In this document: positions 10,640 to 21,800 of the stretch, one piece after another | Layout: the number at the start of each line of letters is the position of its first letter | Numbering within the stretch: position 1 is the stretch's first letter | Source of the DNA: Epiperipatus broadwayi | Lineage: Eukaryota > Onychophora > Udeonychophora > Euonychophora > Peripatidae | Direction of reading: 5' to 3' | Assembly: GCA_028023455.1 (NCBI GenBank) | Contig: JAQFVV010000280.1 | Span: forward strand, 436,001-500,000 | Length of the DNA: 64,000 bases | Position numbers and translations under genes: made by a program | Notes under the pieces: generated by a model | The model's input: the letters and a program-made list of their open reading frames with translations, nothing else | Told to the model about the DNA's origin: nothing | Database searches by the model: none

Positions 10640-12210
10640 TTTTAAATCATCCACACAGATGAATTTTATATTTATTTTAAGATTGTCGAGTATGAATAAA
10701 CTACATAGATTGTATTTGAAAAGAAAATATTCTATCCCGTATTTAACCTTAGGCCAAAAGTTCGTAGTCAAACTGGCGTCAATCCATCTGATACATTGAT
10801 GTATTCAATGTAGCATGAAAATACGACAGCACTAAATACTATACTGTCAGGAATGTACATCTGAACAGTATGGTTAGAGAAGATATTGACTCTCAACCAA
10901 ACAGGAATGCTACATCTGTCGGCAAGAAGAATAATAAAAATAAAAACTCCATAGGAAGGGATTGCATTTTGTCTTGCTAGCCCTTCCATAGGCAACAAGG
11001 GGGTATGCGGCGTATAAATCGATCCTGCCCATAGCCATACTACATCTACTAATTACACCAATATATCCAATCCATTGACCTAATTTAACTACTAAACAAA
11101 TAACCAAAGATTACCCTCCCCTAATTAATTAATATAACTTTACAAAACTATATAGTCATTCATGACCGACTTAAATTTAACATTTATATAAATTCGCACA
11201 GATGAATTTTATAAAAGTTTGTTTTTTAATGTTGAGTATAGATCGACTACATAGATTATACGCTCAAAAACATTTCAACATAAACATAAATGATCAAAAT
11301 ATAAAGTAATTGATGTAATTGCAGAGGGAATTCACTAGAAACCCAATGGCATTCATCATAAGATGCCGCATTGACAGCAATAACTAAAAAAACATCCGAA
11401 TAAATACATTTTAGATATTCAACGTAAGATATCATTATTTACCGAATGTCTATATATTCTAATCATATATGAAAACAAAAATGCAATTAAACATGAACGA
11501 ATCTATGCAAGCGTCTATGCCCAACTTAAATTTAATGCATTTAATAATTTCTACAATAAATATTAATAAAAATAAAAAAAATAAAAAATGGAAATGATTT
11601 TTAGCAAACTTAAATGTAAAAAAAAAATTAAACAATAATTAATTTGGAAAAATTTTTAAATTGTTCAGTTCAATAGCTTACAGTAGAAGAATCATGGTTC
11701 TTGGTGCCAATTCCCACGATGTCCCCATTGGAAGACCGGTCTGATATTCTGGAGATGGCCTTAGCTGGTTCCATTCCGGTATCACAGTCATTTTATTTTT
11801 AAAATAGAGAGGGTGATATGTGCGTCTTATCACACCTCTCAAAAACAATCAGGCTGGAACTGTCCTTAATTTCAATATTTTTCCTTTTATAATCATCCTC
11901 TGGATTCAACGAACAAAATGTCACTAATCCATCATTTTCATTAGGGTCCGAGCTGAGGCTTGGTGCTTCCATTGGTCAAGCTAATTCTTTTTATTCTCTT
12001 ATCTATATCTTTTCTCTGACTTTTTTAATTATATAAGAGCCCCAAGGGCTAGTTTGCTTTTCAATTATTTTATAAATCAATCATTTCCATTTACAGAAAT
12101 ATTTTATCTTTTCTTATACTTTTTTCTAAAAAAGTACGTTCAAATACCTTTTTTTTATTTTTATTTAAAAAAGAAATAATTTTTTTAAGTTTTGCATCTG
12201 TGCGAATATA
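10640..12210. mobile_element. Insertion in the Gypsy leader with CACAGATG-type ends
   Basis: TTCGCACAGATG at 11193-11204 is matched by its reverse complement at 12195-12206, giving a 1014-bp segment with 12-bp inverted ends flanked by TATA-type sequence. A related left end (CACACAGATGAATTTTATA) lies near 10650. Both left ends continue with gagtat...actacatagatt, so two copies seem to be arranged in tandem, one of them incomplete. The segment at about 10745-11110 is richer in G+C. No coding capacity was recognised. It could be a MITE pair or a non-autonomous element of another kind. Confidence 0.4.
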
Positions 12211-12352
12211 TATATATTGAACAACTCTTTAATTTTTTTAGCTTTTAGTTTTTAATAAATTTATTTTTATTTGCGAACTTAAAGTTTTTATTTTAAATTA
12301 ATGTAATGGTATATTTATATACCATTACAATATATATATAATTTAATAAAAA

Positions 12353-13080
12353 ATGTCATCGAGACAGTCAGCAATAGGCGAATTTGATATAGAGGATACT
12401 GGGAATTGGCCGTTTTATGCTACTCAGAAAACTTTTTCTTACTAAATGGTATTGTAGATGAGAAGAAAAAATAGCTGCATTGTTATACCTATCAGGCAGA
12501 AGGGTAATTGCAATAATAAATAAGTATTAGGAGTTACCTATAAAGGATACAGTAGCGTATGAAGATATTGTAAAAAATTTGACCGATCATTTTAGCCCCA
12601 GTCAATCGAAGTACGTAGTCTGGCTGTTTTTAAAAAACAGAAGACAAGCAAAAGGTGAATCTATAAAAGACTACAGTTTAATTTTAAGGCAATTAGCGAA
12701 AGATTGCTTATATGAGAACTATGCTGAGGAAATATTGCTCAATCAGTTGTTATGGAGTCTGCTTGATGATAGTCTGAGATAAAATATGCTGTGTGATCAC
12801 AGATTTGACTTTGAGTCAGCTATCAAGATGGAGGTAGTTCACGAATTAATATTAGCACAAGCAGCCTGTTTTAAAATTAAAACTGATAGCGAGAATACAG
12901 ATGTATGGAAAATAGATCGTAAAGAAGCAGATGCAGTAAATGGATCAAAGAAATTGATTATTTGTTTCTGATGCAGTAAAAGGGGCACATAAAAAGCCAG
13001 TGCAAGTTTCTGGGAGAGAGGTGCCATAATTGTAATGTAAAAGGACCCTTTAAAAAGGTGTGTAAGGTAAAAGCCAGTCA
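12353..13080 (+). pseudogene. Gypsy gag with zinc knuckles, frameshifted
   Basis: From the ATG at 12353 the protein starts MSSRQSAIGEFDIEDTGNW. After frame breaks it continues as LTDHFSPSQSKYV, RRQAKGESIKDY and LRQLAKDCLY, the capsid-type gag core of Gypsy elements. A zinc-knuckle region follows at about 12960-13080 (CHNC followed by KKVCK can be read in shifted frames). At least three stops or frameshifts interrupt it. Gag would form the particle that packages the RNA; this copy is dead. Confidence 0.72.
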
Positions 13081-13142
13081 TCAGCTATAATAATATAAAT
13101 TCAACTGAAAGTGTAACAGATGATATTGAAAGCATAAATAAT

Positions 13143-13510
13143 ATGAGAGCAAATCTGAGAAATAAATTTATGTTAAAATTAGAACTCTGTAACAAAGACA
13201 TCGAAATGGAAATCAATAGTGGATCGGGCATTTCGTTATACTCAGAGAAATTATGGAAAGTGATTAAGGGAAAACGCACTGACATTCCAATTAAACAGAT
13301 ATATATAAGAGCTGTAGATGTCAGTGGCAATGAATTGCATATGCTGGGCTATACTTTAGTGCCTATAAAGCATAAAAAATAGGATATTAAAATTGCCTTT
13401 ATATGTAGTAAGAGAAAAAATCAGTCCGTTAATAAAGCAGGACTGGTTTCACAAGTTAAACATAAGTATAAATGTTAACACTATGAATAATGTGACAAGT
13501 GGTCCAATAT
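13143..13510 (+). pseudogene. Gypsy aspartic protease remnant
   Basis: The frame at 13143-13382 contains EMEINSGSGISLYSEKLW, the retropepsin active-site block with the catalytic D-T/S-G changed to N-S-G. Downstream, in a shifted frame, LPLYVVREKISPLI and DWFHKLNISINV match the end of the protease region of Gypsy elements. The missing Asp and the frameshift make it inactive. Confidence 0.7.
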
Positions 13511-14054
13511 GAAAAGCAAAGCCTATGAGTGGTAAGGCCAAGCTATGGTCGTTAGCACAAAAAGCTAAGGAAAAGAGAAACGTAGCAAGCAAAGAAAAAA
13601 ATAGTTAATGCCAGTTTCAGAATCAAAGCACCAGTAGGTGATCTATAGAGAGATGTCAAGTAAAACTTGGTTCAAAGGGATATCAGTAATGAATTTATCG
13701 AATCAAGCAGAAATGATTAGTGGTGACACTGATGGCATAAAAAGATGTCATAAAAACCACATTAGAGAGTGGAGTAGACTAGTCACTGTTGAATATAGCA
13801 GGTGGAATGAAAAGTCTGAAAAAAAAGTGAGAAATCCTAAGACGGTTAGTTAGTCATGAAATAAAAATGATAATGTCATGGGGGGAAAGTTGGTTGAATA
13901 ATAAATTTAGCTTGAAAAAACGTTTCAGAATAGAAAGTTGCAGTAGTAGAAAAAAAAAATCACCCAAGCCTATTTGTAAAAAATGTAAATTGGATAGACT
14001 AGGTGATTATGTGTAGCAAGTTTAATAGGGTTTGTCTTTGAAGTGGGGGGGAGG
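13511..14054 (+). pseudogene. Possible integrase C-terminal remnant and 3' untranslated region
   Basis: Around 13610-13860 several short frames are rich in Lys and Arg (for example FRIKAPVGD and KTWFKGIS) and could be the integrase tail of the same Gypsy element. The RT, RNase H and integrase catalytic core that should precede it are deleted. Assignment rests mainly on position. Confidence 0.4.
14040..14054 (+). promoter_or_regulatory. Polypurine tract of the Gypsy element
   Basis: GAAGTGGGGGGGAGG lies immediately before the TG that opens the 3' LTR, the usual place for the plus-strand primer of an LTR retroelement. It also fixes the LTR start at 14055. Confidence 0.8.
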
Positions 14055-14340
14055 TGCTATATTTTGTAGAAAATATATTAGACTTTAGTAACTTGAGAGC
14101 TATAAGTTATAAAGCTAAGTTTTTACTTCAGAGAAGAATAGTAATAAAATGTAAACACATATCTAGCTTAAAAAGCAATAAAAAGATCACTAAAAATTAA
14201 TGGAAATGTAAATAGATATGCAAGTTTTAAAAAGTAATGAAAAATACTGTAAAAATAAAGAAAACTTTATTTTGATAATTTGAGTTTAAGTCTAATTCAA
14301 CGAAGAAAGATTGGTTTGCAGATAAATTAGACTTAAACAG

Positions 14341-14740
14341 AATGACTAACATCAACATGAGTAACCTTGGCACTAATGTGGGTTTTGAACGTTCCATTGT
14401 CAGATTTTTAATGAAATGGCTGGCTGAAGAGTTGGGGGTTGGAATAGTTTGAAGCCTGTCCATTAAAGTATGAAGATTGGCTATCTTAATATAAATCTGA
14501 GCAGTGATTGCATATATGTGTGGAGATAGTAATCTGGACCGACTGATAATTGCTGGTTTAGCATGAAATATGTATATTGGTGATTATTTATCTTTTCAAC
14601 ATATGTGTGATCAGGTGGGTCAGCAATATGGGATGGCATGGAGAGTTGAGGGTCATGTGAAAGTCTGAGTTCGAATCCCTTATATATTACATTATATATG
14701 TGCAGGTGAGTGTAAGCCTGTACAGTGTATTAAATTACAG
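14341..14740 (+). mobile_element. Hammerhead-bearing SINE-like element, copy in the 3' LTR
   Basis: The 5' LTR reads straight through from GACTTAAACAG to ATAAAGA, so these 400 bp are an insertion. The copy at 22670-22960 (minus strand) is similar for about 290 bp, from TCAGATTT through GAAGCCTGTCCATTAAA, the hammerhead, and a tRNA-like segment ending GAGTTCGAATCCC. Order here: unique 5' part (14341-14395), shared body, hammerhead (14537-14581), tRNA-like box A (about 14617-14633) and box B (about 14671-14682), then a 3' tail. The target-site duplication is unclear (perhaps ACAG only). The position of the B box near the 3' end is unlike an ordinary tRNA-headed SINE. Confidence 0.7.
14537..14581 (+). 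ncRNA. Hammerhead-like motif in the SINE-like element
   Basis: CTGATAA (14543-14549), stem II arms around a GGTTT loop with TGCT pairing to AGCA, then GAAA (14565-14568) and a short stem III, ATA-TG-TAT, with predicted cleavage after A14576. Stem I can form between ACCGA (14538-14542) and TTGGT (14577-14581). The core position G8 is A, so this copy should not cleave. Stem II is intact except for its first pair. Confidence 0.65.
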
Positions 14741-15545
14741 ATAAAGAAGATTGCCAAAAGATAATGCAAATAATTATTTTCAAGACCGGATATAACTCAT
14801 GGATTTAAAATATCAAAAAAACTGGGTATTATTAAAATTGAACTAGTAAACTATTTTAGTAGAAAACAAATGAATAAATATGTCAAGCTAATTACTGAGG
14901 AATGAAAATGGTCATAATTAGAAGCCGAATCCTTATTGTCATTGTAAAAATGCATTAGTCAAATGGATTTATTTTACATTGGAATGATAGGAATTTATCA
15001 ATGAATTCAAGCAAGGAGAAAACAGTATAAATAGTGCGCACAATAAAAGAGTGCTGTCGTCAGTTTTTCTCCACTCATCACGTGCTGTTGTTGTTGCTGT
15101 CATAAGGACCTTTGAAAAAAGCTGAGGGAGAAGTGGCCCTACTTTTCTGCAATGATAGAAGTATCCCAGAACCTGTGCCTCTGAAGGTGAAAGATAGCCG
15201 GCTAGGGAAAATATTTATAGACCTCATCAGTCTTTTATTAATTGTGTACGCCCGAGAAGACCCAGTGAGGATTGTGTTTTAAGTACTGTGAATATAAAAC
15301 TTTAATAATCACTTCGGACCACAACTATTGCAGTGGCAATATTTATTTGCTTGGTGACGATTATAGCATTGCAGATTTAGAACTTTAAATCAAGGACTAA
15401 TTGTTAATGTGTAGATTAAGGAACTAATGAACGATATTTAGTCAAATCTTAATTGATATGTATATATATATAATATGTAAATAAATGCATTTATTCTTAT
15501 TTAATAATGTTTTGGCTAATTAATATTTTGTGATAATTGTTGGCA

Positions 15546-16025
15546 GTCAGCTTCATAGCTGAATACACAACAGTAATAGTCATAAGGGAATCACTCTGAC
15601 ATGCAAACATCATTTATTAATATATAATGAATGAAATTAAAAGTGACTGATTAAAACCTTCATGCACTCATTTCAAAATGCTTAAGATTGACCCATATAT
15701 ATATAAATTTAGATAAAACATTAGGTGGCTTTATTCTTATCTTTTCAAAGACTCTATCTTGTGCTTAGGGTAAAAGTATTCCTCAACTTTATAAATTCAT
15801 ACAGTCCATGTGTCGGGATGACTCCCTTAGACTATTGGAAAAGTAATAATCCAAAGAGACAAAAAAAAATCTTTAAATTCATAAAAATAATAACAAAAAT
15901 AAGAATATCATAAATTTAAATCATTATAAATAATTAATATTATAATTAATTATAGAAAGTCTTTATAAATTATTAGAAGATATAAAATAGTAAAAATAAC
16001 ACTGAAAAAAAAACAGACTACTTAC
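15546..16025. other. NPC2 intron 2, distal part: nothing recognised
   Basis: A+T-rich sequence between the Gypsy 3' LTR and exon 2. Confidence 0.5.
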
Positions 16026-16139
16026 TTGTTTTAAATGATACTGAAACTGTAATGTTTGAGTTTTGATGTAAGACACATAATGGTGTTGTATCGGGACAGT
16101 TTGTCACATCTACTTTCTTAACTACACCATGCAATGAAC
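16026..16139 (-). CDS. NPC2: NPC2, exon 2
   Basis: This 114-bp exon completes Gly33 and encodes residues 34-70 plus the first base of codon 71. It reads SLHGVVKKVDVTNCPDT and then PLCVLHQNSNITVSVSFKT, containing the second and third conserved cysteines (47 and 54) and an N-glycosylation sequon, Asn61-Ile-Thr, in the strand where the mammalian protein is glycosylated. Acceptor tttaacag|GTTCAT and donor AAACAA|gtaagt on the minus strand are both canonical. With exon 1 it gives the junction KDCG-SLHG, typical of the family (human DCGSVDG). Intron 1 upstream is 14444 bp, intron 2 downstream 10149 bp. Confidence 0.93.
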
Positions 16140-17230
16140 CTGTTAAATTATTAAAAGAAAAAAAAATCTTCAAAAATTAAAAAATGTTCAATAACTAAAT
16201 AAAGCACGACATCATTTATTTAATTTCAAAAATAAAAATCTTGCTATAACATAAAATATAGTTTCAACTTCATGCTTTTGATTTAAAATAAAAATAAATG
16301 TCAGACCTTATTTTAAAAAAAAAACCCATACAGTTTTCCTTAAGTATTGATAGGTGACATAAAGTAGCTATTCAAGTTTTTTTTTCCTTTCAATCACCAT
16401 AAATCTGCAGAAGAAAGCACAATGCATTGAGGATTGTATTGGTTTAGCATAACAATCTCTAGTGACAAAATTGATCTCCTAAAGAAATATGATGCTACTT
16501 AAAGAAATTCAAATGGACATGCATTACCACAAATGTAAAAGTTGAAACAATTACTTCGTATTTCATTTGTGTGATTGACTATGGTCATATTAAATGTTTA
16601 AAATTTCTATGTAAGTAAAAAAATATATCCAATATGTAATCTTCAAATAAATTAAAATTATAAAAATGATGTGAATACATATGATGCAAAATATTCTTAT
16701 ATTAGTAGCAAAATAATACCGAGGTAGTATTAACTTAGAAACTAAAATAGCAATAACAAAGCATAATAAACTTTGGCATCTGCTACTATGTTTAATGCTA
16801 GTGCAATTGCATGTTTTGTTTTGATCATTTATTTATCCATATAATCTGATATTTTCTTATCATCCTACGAAGCAATTTTCAAAAAATTATAGATAAACTA
16901 ATGTCTTTGACTATTTGAAAACCTGTATTTCAAGTTCAACGATGATAACTTGAATTGATTTTAAAAAGAGCTATAAAGGACTGTTAATAGATAGAGTAAC
17001 AATTATCGTTCAATATTATTTTCATAAATTATTTACCAAAACTTCAAAATGTATCTAAGAAGCTGTAATATGAGCAGAATTTAAATCAGTTTAGTAGCAA
17101 TGACATAGCAGAAAGTTCAAACTTTGCAGGTTTTTTCTTTTCCTCTGAAACACATTTAAAACTATAACATTTGAAATAAAAGTCATAGATCATTTCATAG
17201 ATCACATGACCCTATCTCTTAAGCTTGTAA
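16140..17230. other. NPC2 intron 1: nothing recognised
   Basis: A+T-rich intron sequence with a short imperfect palindrome near 16718-16735 (taatac...gtatta). Confidence 0.5.
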
Positions 17231-17347
17231 GTTATAAACAGTGAGGATTAATTCTCAGTTTGATATAGCAGAGCAAAAAATATCAGGGTTTGAAGAGATA
17301 TTTTAAATGTGGTTATATAAAAGAGAGAGAACCTCACTGTTTATAAC
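17231..17347. mobile_element. Small MITE-like inverted repeat
   Basis: GTTATAAACAGTGAGG (17231-17246) is matched exactly by its reverse complement at 17332-17347, enclosing 85 bp. No convincing target-site duplication. It could equally be a decayed hairpin. Confidence 0.5.
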
Positions 17348-17954
17348 ATTTGAATTCTCATAATTAAGACACCTGAGTGGTTTCTAATAAATAAATACTA
17401 TTATTAAAAACATACCTTTAATAAATTTCATAAAGAATTATCAAAAATGGACAGCGCATAATATGTAATGCTAGAATGTAGCATTCTTCATTACAATAGC
17501 TTTAATCAGGTGATGATATAAAAAGAAAAAAAGTGTTTTAACACAAGACAAGATCCTGTTTTATATCAGATTTTCCTTACCATTTACATCAAATTAAAAT
17601 GTTTTTTTTTTTCCTCAGCTCCTTCAATAACAATTAACATGTAATAAGCATACCTTCAGTCAGACATTAGCTGTAAATTTTTGACAATTTCTATTTACAA
17701 TAAAGAAAACTGTAGCTTTATTAAATATTTTGTGAAAAATAACTTTTAACTAAAACATTGTCAGTGAACTAATTACAAATCAAAAATTCCAAGTTTTAGC
17801 CAGCCAAACTAAAAAAAAGTCACAAGGCCCTTTATACAGATTAAATATTACAATAATTAAATTGTTATATTAGAATGAATGTTGCCATAATTTGAATTCA
17901 CATTTGGAAAATATCATTGTGAATATGACTCTCCATAAAAAACTGAAGCATTGA
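17348..17954. other. NPC2 intron 1: nothing recognised
   Basis: A+T-rich sequence only. Confidence 0.45.
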
Positions 17955-18100
17955 AAATTTAGTGTAATATATGTAAGATGGATGAATGAAATAAGGAAGA
18001 GTGCTGGTGTGATATGAAGGAGAGCTAGAAACTGAATTAAACTTGGAGAGATCATATTCAAATGAATTGATAATGCTTGAAAATGGCAGTGATAATATAT
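17955..18100 (+). mobile_element. RTE LINE 3'-end fragment
   Basis: The stretch aatgaaataaggaagagtgc...aacttggagagatcat...gaattgataatg lines up with the C-terminal end of the RTE polyprotein and its 3' end at 21660-21790. It is about 145 bp, heavily decayed and 5'-truncated. Confidence 0.6.
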
Positions 18101-19573
18101 ACCCACATATATATGAATGCATGTGTTTGTTTCATGTACTAATCAATTTGTATGCAATTCTCAAAGATTTATTATTGTCTTAACTAGTAAACTGCAATGT
18201 AATATATGTTCTCATAAATAATTATTATATGTAAATTTTTAACTGTACATAAATAAAAAATTTAAAAAAAAAAAAAAGATGGAAAAATTAAAAATCTTCA
18301 TCACCTCAAAGTTATCAATTGCAGATGTTTTCTCCTTCATTGTTTTTTGATGAAAGACTGTTTGTTTAAGAGGATTTCCCTTTTAAGTGGATTATATAAT
18401 TTTTTTTAATCTAATTTTGTTAAATAAACAATGAGCTTCATTTTACTAATCTCCATTTCCATGCAATCTTTTTCAAGCAAATATACTGAAACTCTCATGT
18501 ATTGATATAGATGTCACTGTATGTACTTTAAATCATGGTATTGTGGAGATATATTGAAAAGAGCAAAAAACATAATTTGCCGAAAAAGGCTTTTCTATGA
18601 TAAATTTTATAATTTGTAATCTTTGTTGCTTGTATATATGTATTTTTAAACATATTATTGACTATTTATAAATTACACGTTACACAAACAAGTAAATCTC
18701 AATATCAAAAGAATTATCAGGCTGAGCGCTTTTGGGAACCTTTAGTCCCCATATTCATAGCCTCTTTTGGGAGTGTCATTTTGTGTTGTGATTTTAAACA
18801 ACTGGGTAGTAATTTTATTTCAATATTATGAAACTCTATTTACTATGTTATTCATTTATATGTTGAAACTTCCCATTTATTATTATTTTATAATTATTTA
18901 TTATATTATAGATTGTCTTCCTTTGAGAATTTTTATAATCTATTTTTATTATTAAATATATTTTTTAGTTTGATTTTCCTTTATGTCATTCAAAAAGAAA
19001 TTGTGTTGATCAATATATAATATTTCTTTAGTCATTCTTTTATCTGAATAATATATAAATTTAACTATTTTACTTTATACTTTTAATGCACACAAAGTAA
19101 AATTCATCAATTAATAATCTTTTCACACCATCTAATTTCAAATTAAAATAGAAAATAGATAAAAAATGATTTTATTTTACAATTAAAATTTACCACGAGC
19201 CAAGAAAAAATCATGCTGGAATAAAAAAAAACCTTAACATTAACTGTTTAATTTGAAATCCAGTCTAAAAGATGTAATTATGTTATCTAATATTTAATAA
19301 CAGTTCATTTTATGTTTATAAATAGCCGTTTTTGTTATTATTATTTAACATTGTGATCTAGTTTGTAATTTATTTTAGGATTTTCATTGTAGTTTGTTGC
19401 TATTTTTGTTATTATAAAAGCCATCATATTTTATTTTATACATTCCTCCTATTTCACTACCTACATTTACTTTACCATTTAAAGATATTTTTTTTAATTA
19501 TTAGATTTTCTTTAATAGCAAACTGCTATCCCCCTATTCTTGGCCTCCATAAATATATTTTCTTATATACAAT
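18101..19573. other. NPC2 intron 1: nothing recognised
   Basis: A+T-rich sequence with an A run near 18258-18278 and a slightly G+C-richer patch at 18718-18775 that was not identified. Confidence 0.45.
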
Positions 19574-21800
19574 CATGACAGACAAAAATAAATCATATCC
19601 CTTATTCCCAGGTGGTTGTAAAGACATCAGTCAAGGTAGGGGTTGATTGCAGACCTAGGCTTCCATTTGATGACAACTTTTTTAGTTAGGTACTTACAAC
19701 TGCAGATCACTTTCAAATAAAGGAAGATTACAAGAATTGGAAGAGGAACTGTCTCATATTAAATGTGACATACTGGACTTTGTGAAGTTAGAAGAAAATG
19801 TGAAAAGACGATTTAAAAAGTGAAGGATAATATTGTGGAGATTGATGGTGTATCAGTCAGTGGCAAGATTAGTTACTCAACTTAATAGCAGATACCAAAT
19901 GCAGATAATTCAGGTTTATGTCCCAACAAATTCTCATAGTGATGAAGTATAAAAGATTTTTAAATGGATGTACAAAAGATTTTTGATCAGATAATGGGAG
20001 ACTTTAATGCTAGAGTTGTTAAACAAATGAAAGATGAAAGTGTTGTAGGTAAATTTGGTTATGGTAATAGAAATGAGAGAGGTCATAGACTTGTGAACTT
20101 TGCAGGAAAAAAAAAAACCCTTTATATTATGAATTCTGTTTTGAGAAAAATGTTAAAAGGAAATGGATATGGAAGCATCCAAATGAAGGTACAGTAGAAT
20201 TGGATTATAGTTTGACTGATAGAAAGTACACATTTCAAGATTATAATCTGCAATAAGAAAAAAAGATGGAATTATTACTAAAAAGAGAGATGACATCATA
20301 AAATGGGTAGAAGACTTCTATCAAGAATTATATAGTAATAAAGAACAAGTACTTCTATATCTATTATATCTTCTGAATTGCTCAGGAATTTAAATGAAGA
20401 AGTGAGACATGCAATTAAATTTATGAAGAAGGGAAAAGCACAAGCTAATGATAGACTTATAATCAGTATATTAAAAGAAGCAGGTGAAGAAATAGAAAAA
20501 TTTTTGGCAAAGTTATATACCAAATGTCTAAATGATAAAGATGTATCAGATGATTGGAAGAATGCAGTATTAATATTAATATTTTAAAAAGGTGATAAAG
20601 AAGGTATTAGAAATTACAGACCTATCAGTCTTTATCAATTTTATGCAGAGAACATTGGATTTCAACCAACCAAAAGAAGAAGCTGGATTTAAAAGTGGTT
20701 TTAGTACAACAGATCATATCCAAGTATTGTGAGAAGTTATAGAAAGGACCAATGAATATGAGTTGCCTTTATGTTTGGATTTGTAGCTTATGAAAAGGCA
20801 TTTGATTCTATAAGCATTTCTTCAGTGATTAAAACATTGGATCATAAAAGTTATAGACCCAGGATATTGTCATATTCTGAAGAATGATACTAGGAAGATT
20901 AACACTGAAAAGGATGTAAGACAAGGTAACTCCATATCTCCAAAACTTTTTACAGCAGTATTTTGTAAATGAAAATGGGAAGCTAGGAGTGTAAAAGTAA
21001 ATGGAGATTATTTAAGTCATTTAGATTTTGCAGGTGATGTATTTGTTTTTGCAAATAATACTTTAGAGCTGCAGGAAATGTTGCAAGAATTATCAGATGA
21101 AAGTAAGAAAGTAGGACTAAAGATAAATGTTAAAAAGATTAAAGTAATGTTCAATGGATTTTCTCAAAAGTTGAAAATAAAAATTGATTATGATGAGTAA
21201 GAAGAAGTTAACAATTACAAATACCTTGATCAGATTATTACTACAGATAGAAACATAATGGATGAAATTAATCATAGAATTAAACTTGGTTGAAATGCTT
21301 TTGGTAGAAATAACTTAATACGAAAAGGAAACATGCCTATTTGTTTGAAAAGGAAGGTTTTTAATAAATGTGTTTTATCAGTTCTTATTTATGGATCTGA
21401 GACTTGGACACTTAAGAGAAGAACAATACAGAGACTTCAGACCTATAAAGAAGCATGGAGAGATGCATGTTAGGAGTAACAAGAAAAGATTTAAAATGTA
21501 ATACATGGGTAAAAAAACTAACAGGTGTTACTGATTTCGTTGAAAAAATAAAAAGACTGAAGTGGAATTGGTCTGGACATATTGCTAGAAGAGATAATAA
21601 TATATGAACAATTGAAATCTTAAAGTGGATTCTATTGTAAAAAAACCCAGAAAGAGACCACATGTGAAATGGATGGATAAAATAAGAAAATGAGCAGGGG
21701 TTATGTGGAAAAGAGAGGCTAGAGATCAGAGAAGATGGGATTGAACTTGGAGAGACCTTCATCTTGCAGTGGATTGATAATGGTTGACAATGATTATGAT
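19574..21800 (+). pseudogene. RTE LINE copy, internally deleted and decayed
   Basis: Opens ATGACAGACAAAAATAAA like the copy at 3145 and ends with the RTE 3' terminus (GATTGATAATGGTTGACAATG and a short ATG-rich tail). Recognisable pieces are MGDFNARV, YGNRNERGHRLVNFAG, NEEVRHAIKFMKKGKAQ, a motif-B block and the GHIARRDN block (FAGD in place of FADD at about 21020). About 800 bp between the endonuclease and the RT linker is missing, with the junction near 20243. Many stops and frameshifts are present. The element was once full length and is clearly older than the 1-3490 copy. Confidence 0.8.

Larger units (their letters stand above)
8666..15545 (+). mobile_element. Degenerate Ty3/Gypsy LTR retrotransposon with two LTRs
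   Basis: Two long direct repeats (8666-10143 and 14055-15545) flank an internal region with gag, zinc-knuckle and protease remains in the same orientation. A primer-binding-like TGG stretch follows the 5' LTR and a polypurine tract precedes the 3' LTR. The reverse transcriptase, RNase H and most of integrase are absent; sequence passes from just after protease (about 13510) to what may be the integrase C-terminus. Each LTR carries a different small insertion (8777-9241 and 14341-14740) and the leader carries a third (about 10640-12210). No clean target-site duplication is visible around the whole element (GTAAC against GTCAG). Confidence 0.85.
14055..15545 (+). repeat. 3' LTR of the Gypsy element
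   Basis: Aligns with the 5' LTR over its full length apart from the 400-bp insertion at 14341-14740. It retains a TATA box, TATAAATAG at 15026-15034, followed by the shared sequence TGCGCACAA, so the LTR promoter was probably here. A/T-rich polyadenylation-type sequence (TAAATAAATGCATTTATTC) lies near 15480. Right boundary uncertain by about 5 bp. Confidence 0.82.

Noticed and set aside
10768-11107. Two overlapping minus-strand frames of 65-76 codons
   Set aside because: No recognisable domain, overlapping in different frames, and located in a repeat-like insertion. A mitochondrial insert was considered because of the composition, but no mitochondrial gene could be matched.
14893-14910. CTGAGGA followed by GAAAA in the 3' LTR as a hammerhead core
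   Set aside because: Only two bases separate the boxes, leaving no room for stem II.
17870-18122. Two overlapping minus-strand frames of 74-78 codons
   Set aside because: Antisense of a decayed RTE 3' end on the plus strand.
21412-21762. 116-codon minus-strand frame
   Set aside because: It is the antisense of the RTE C-terminal region on the plus strand.
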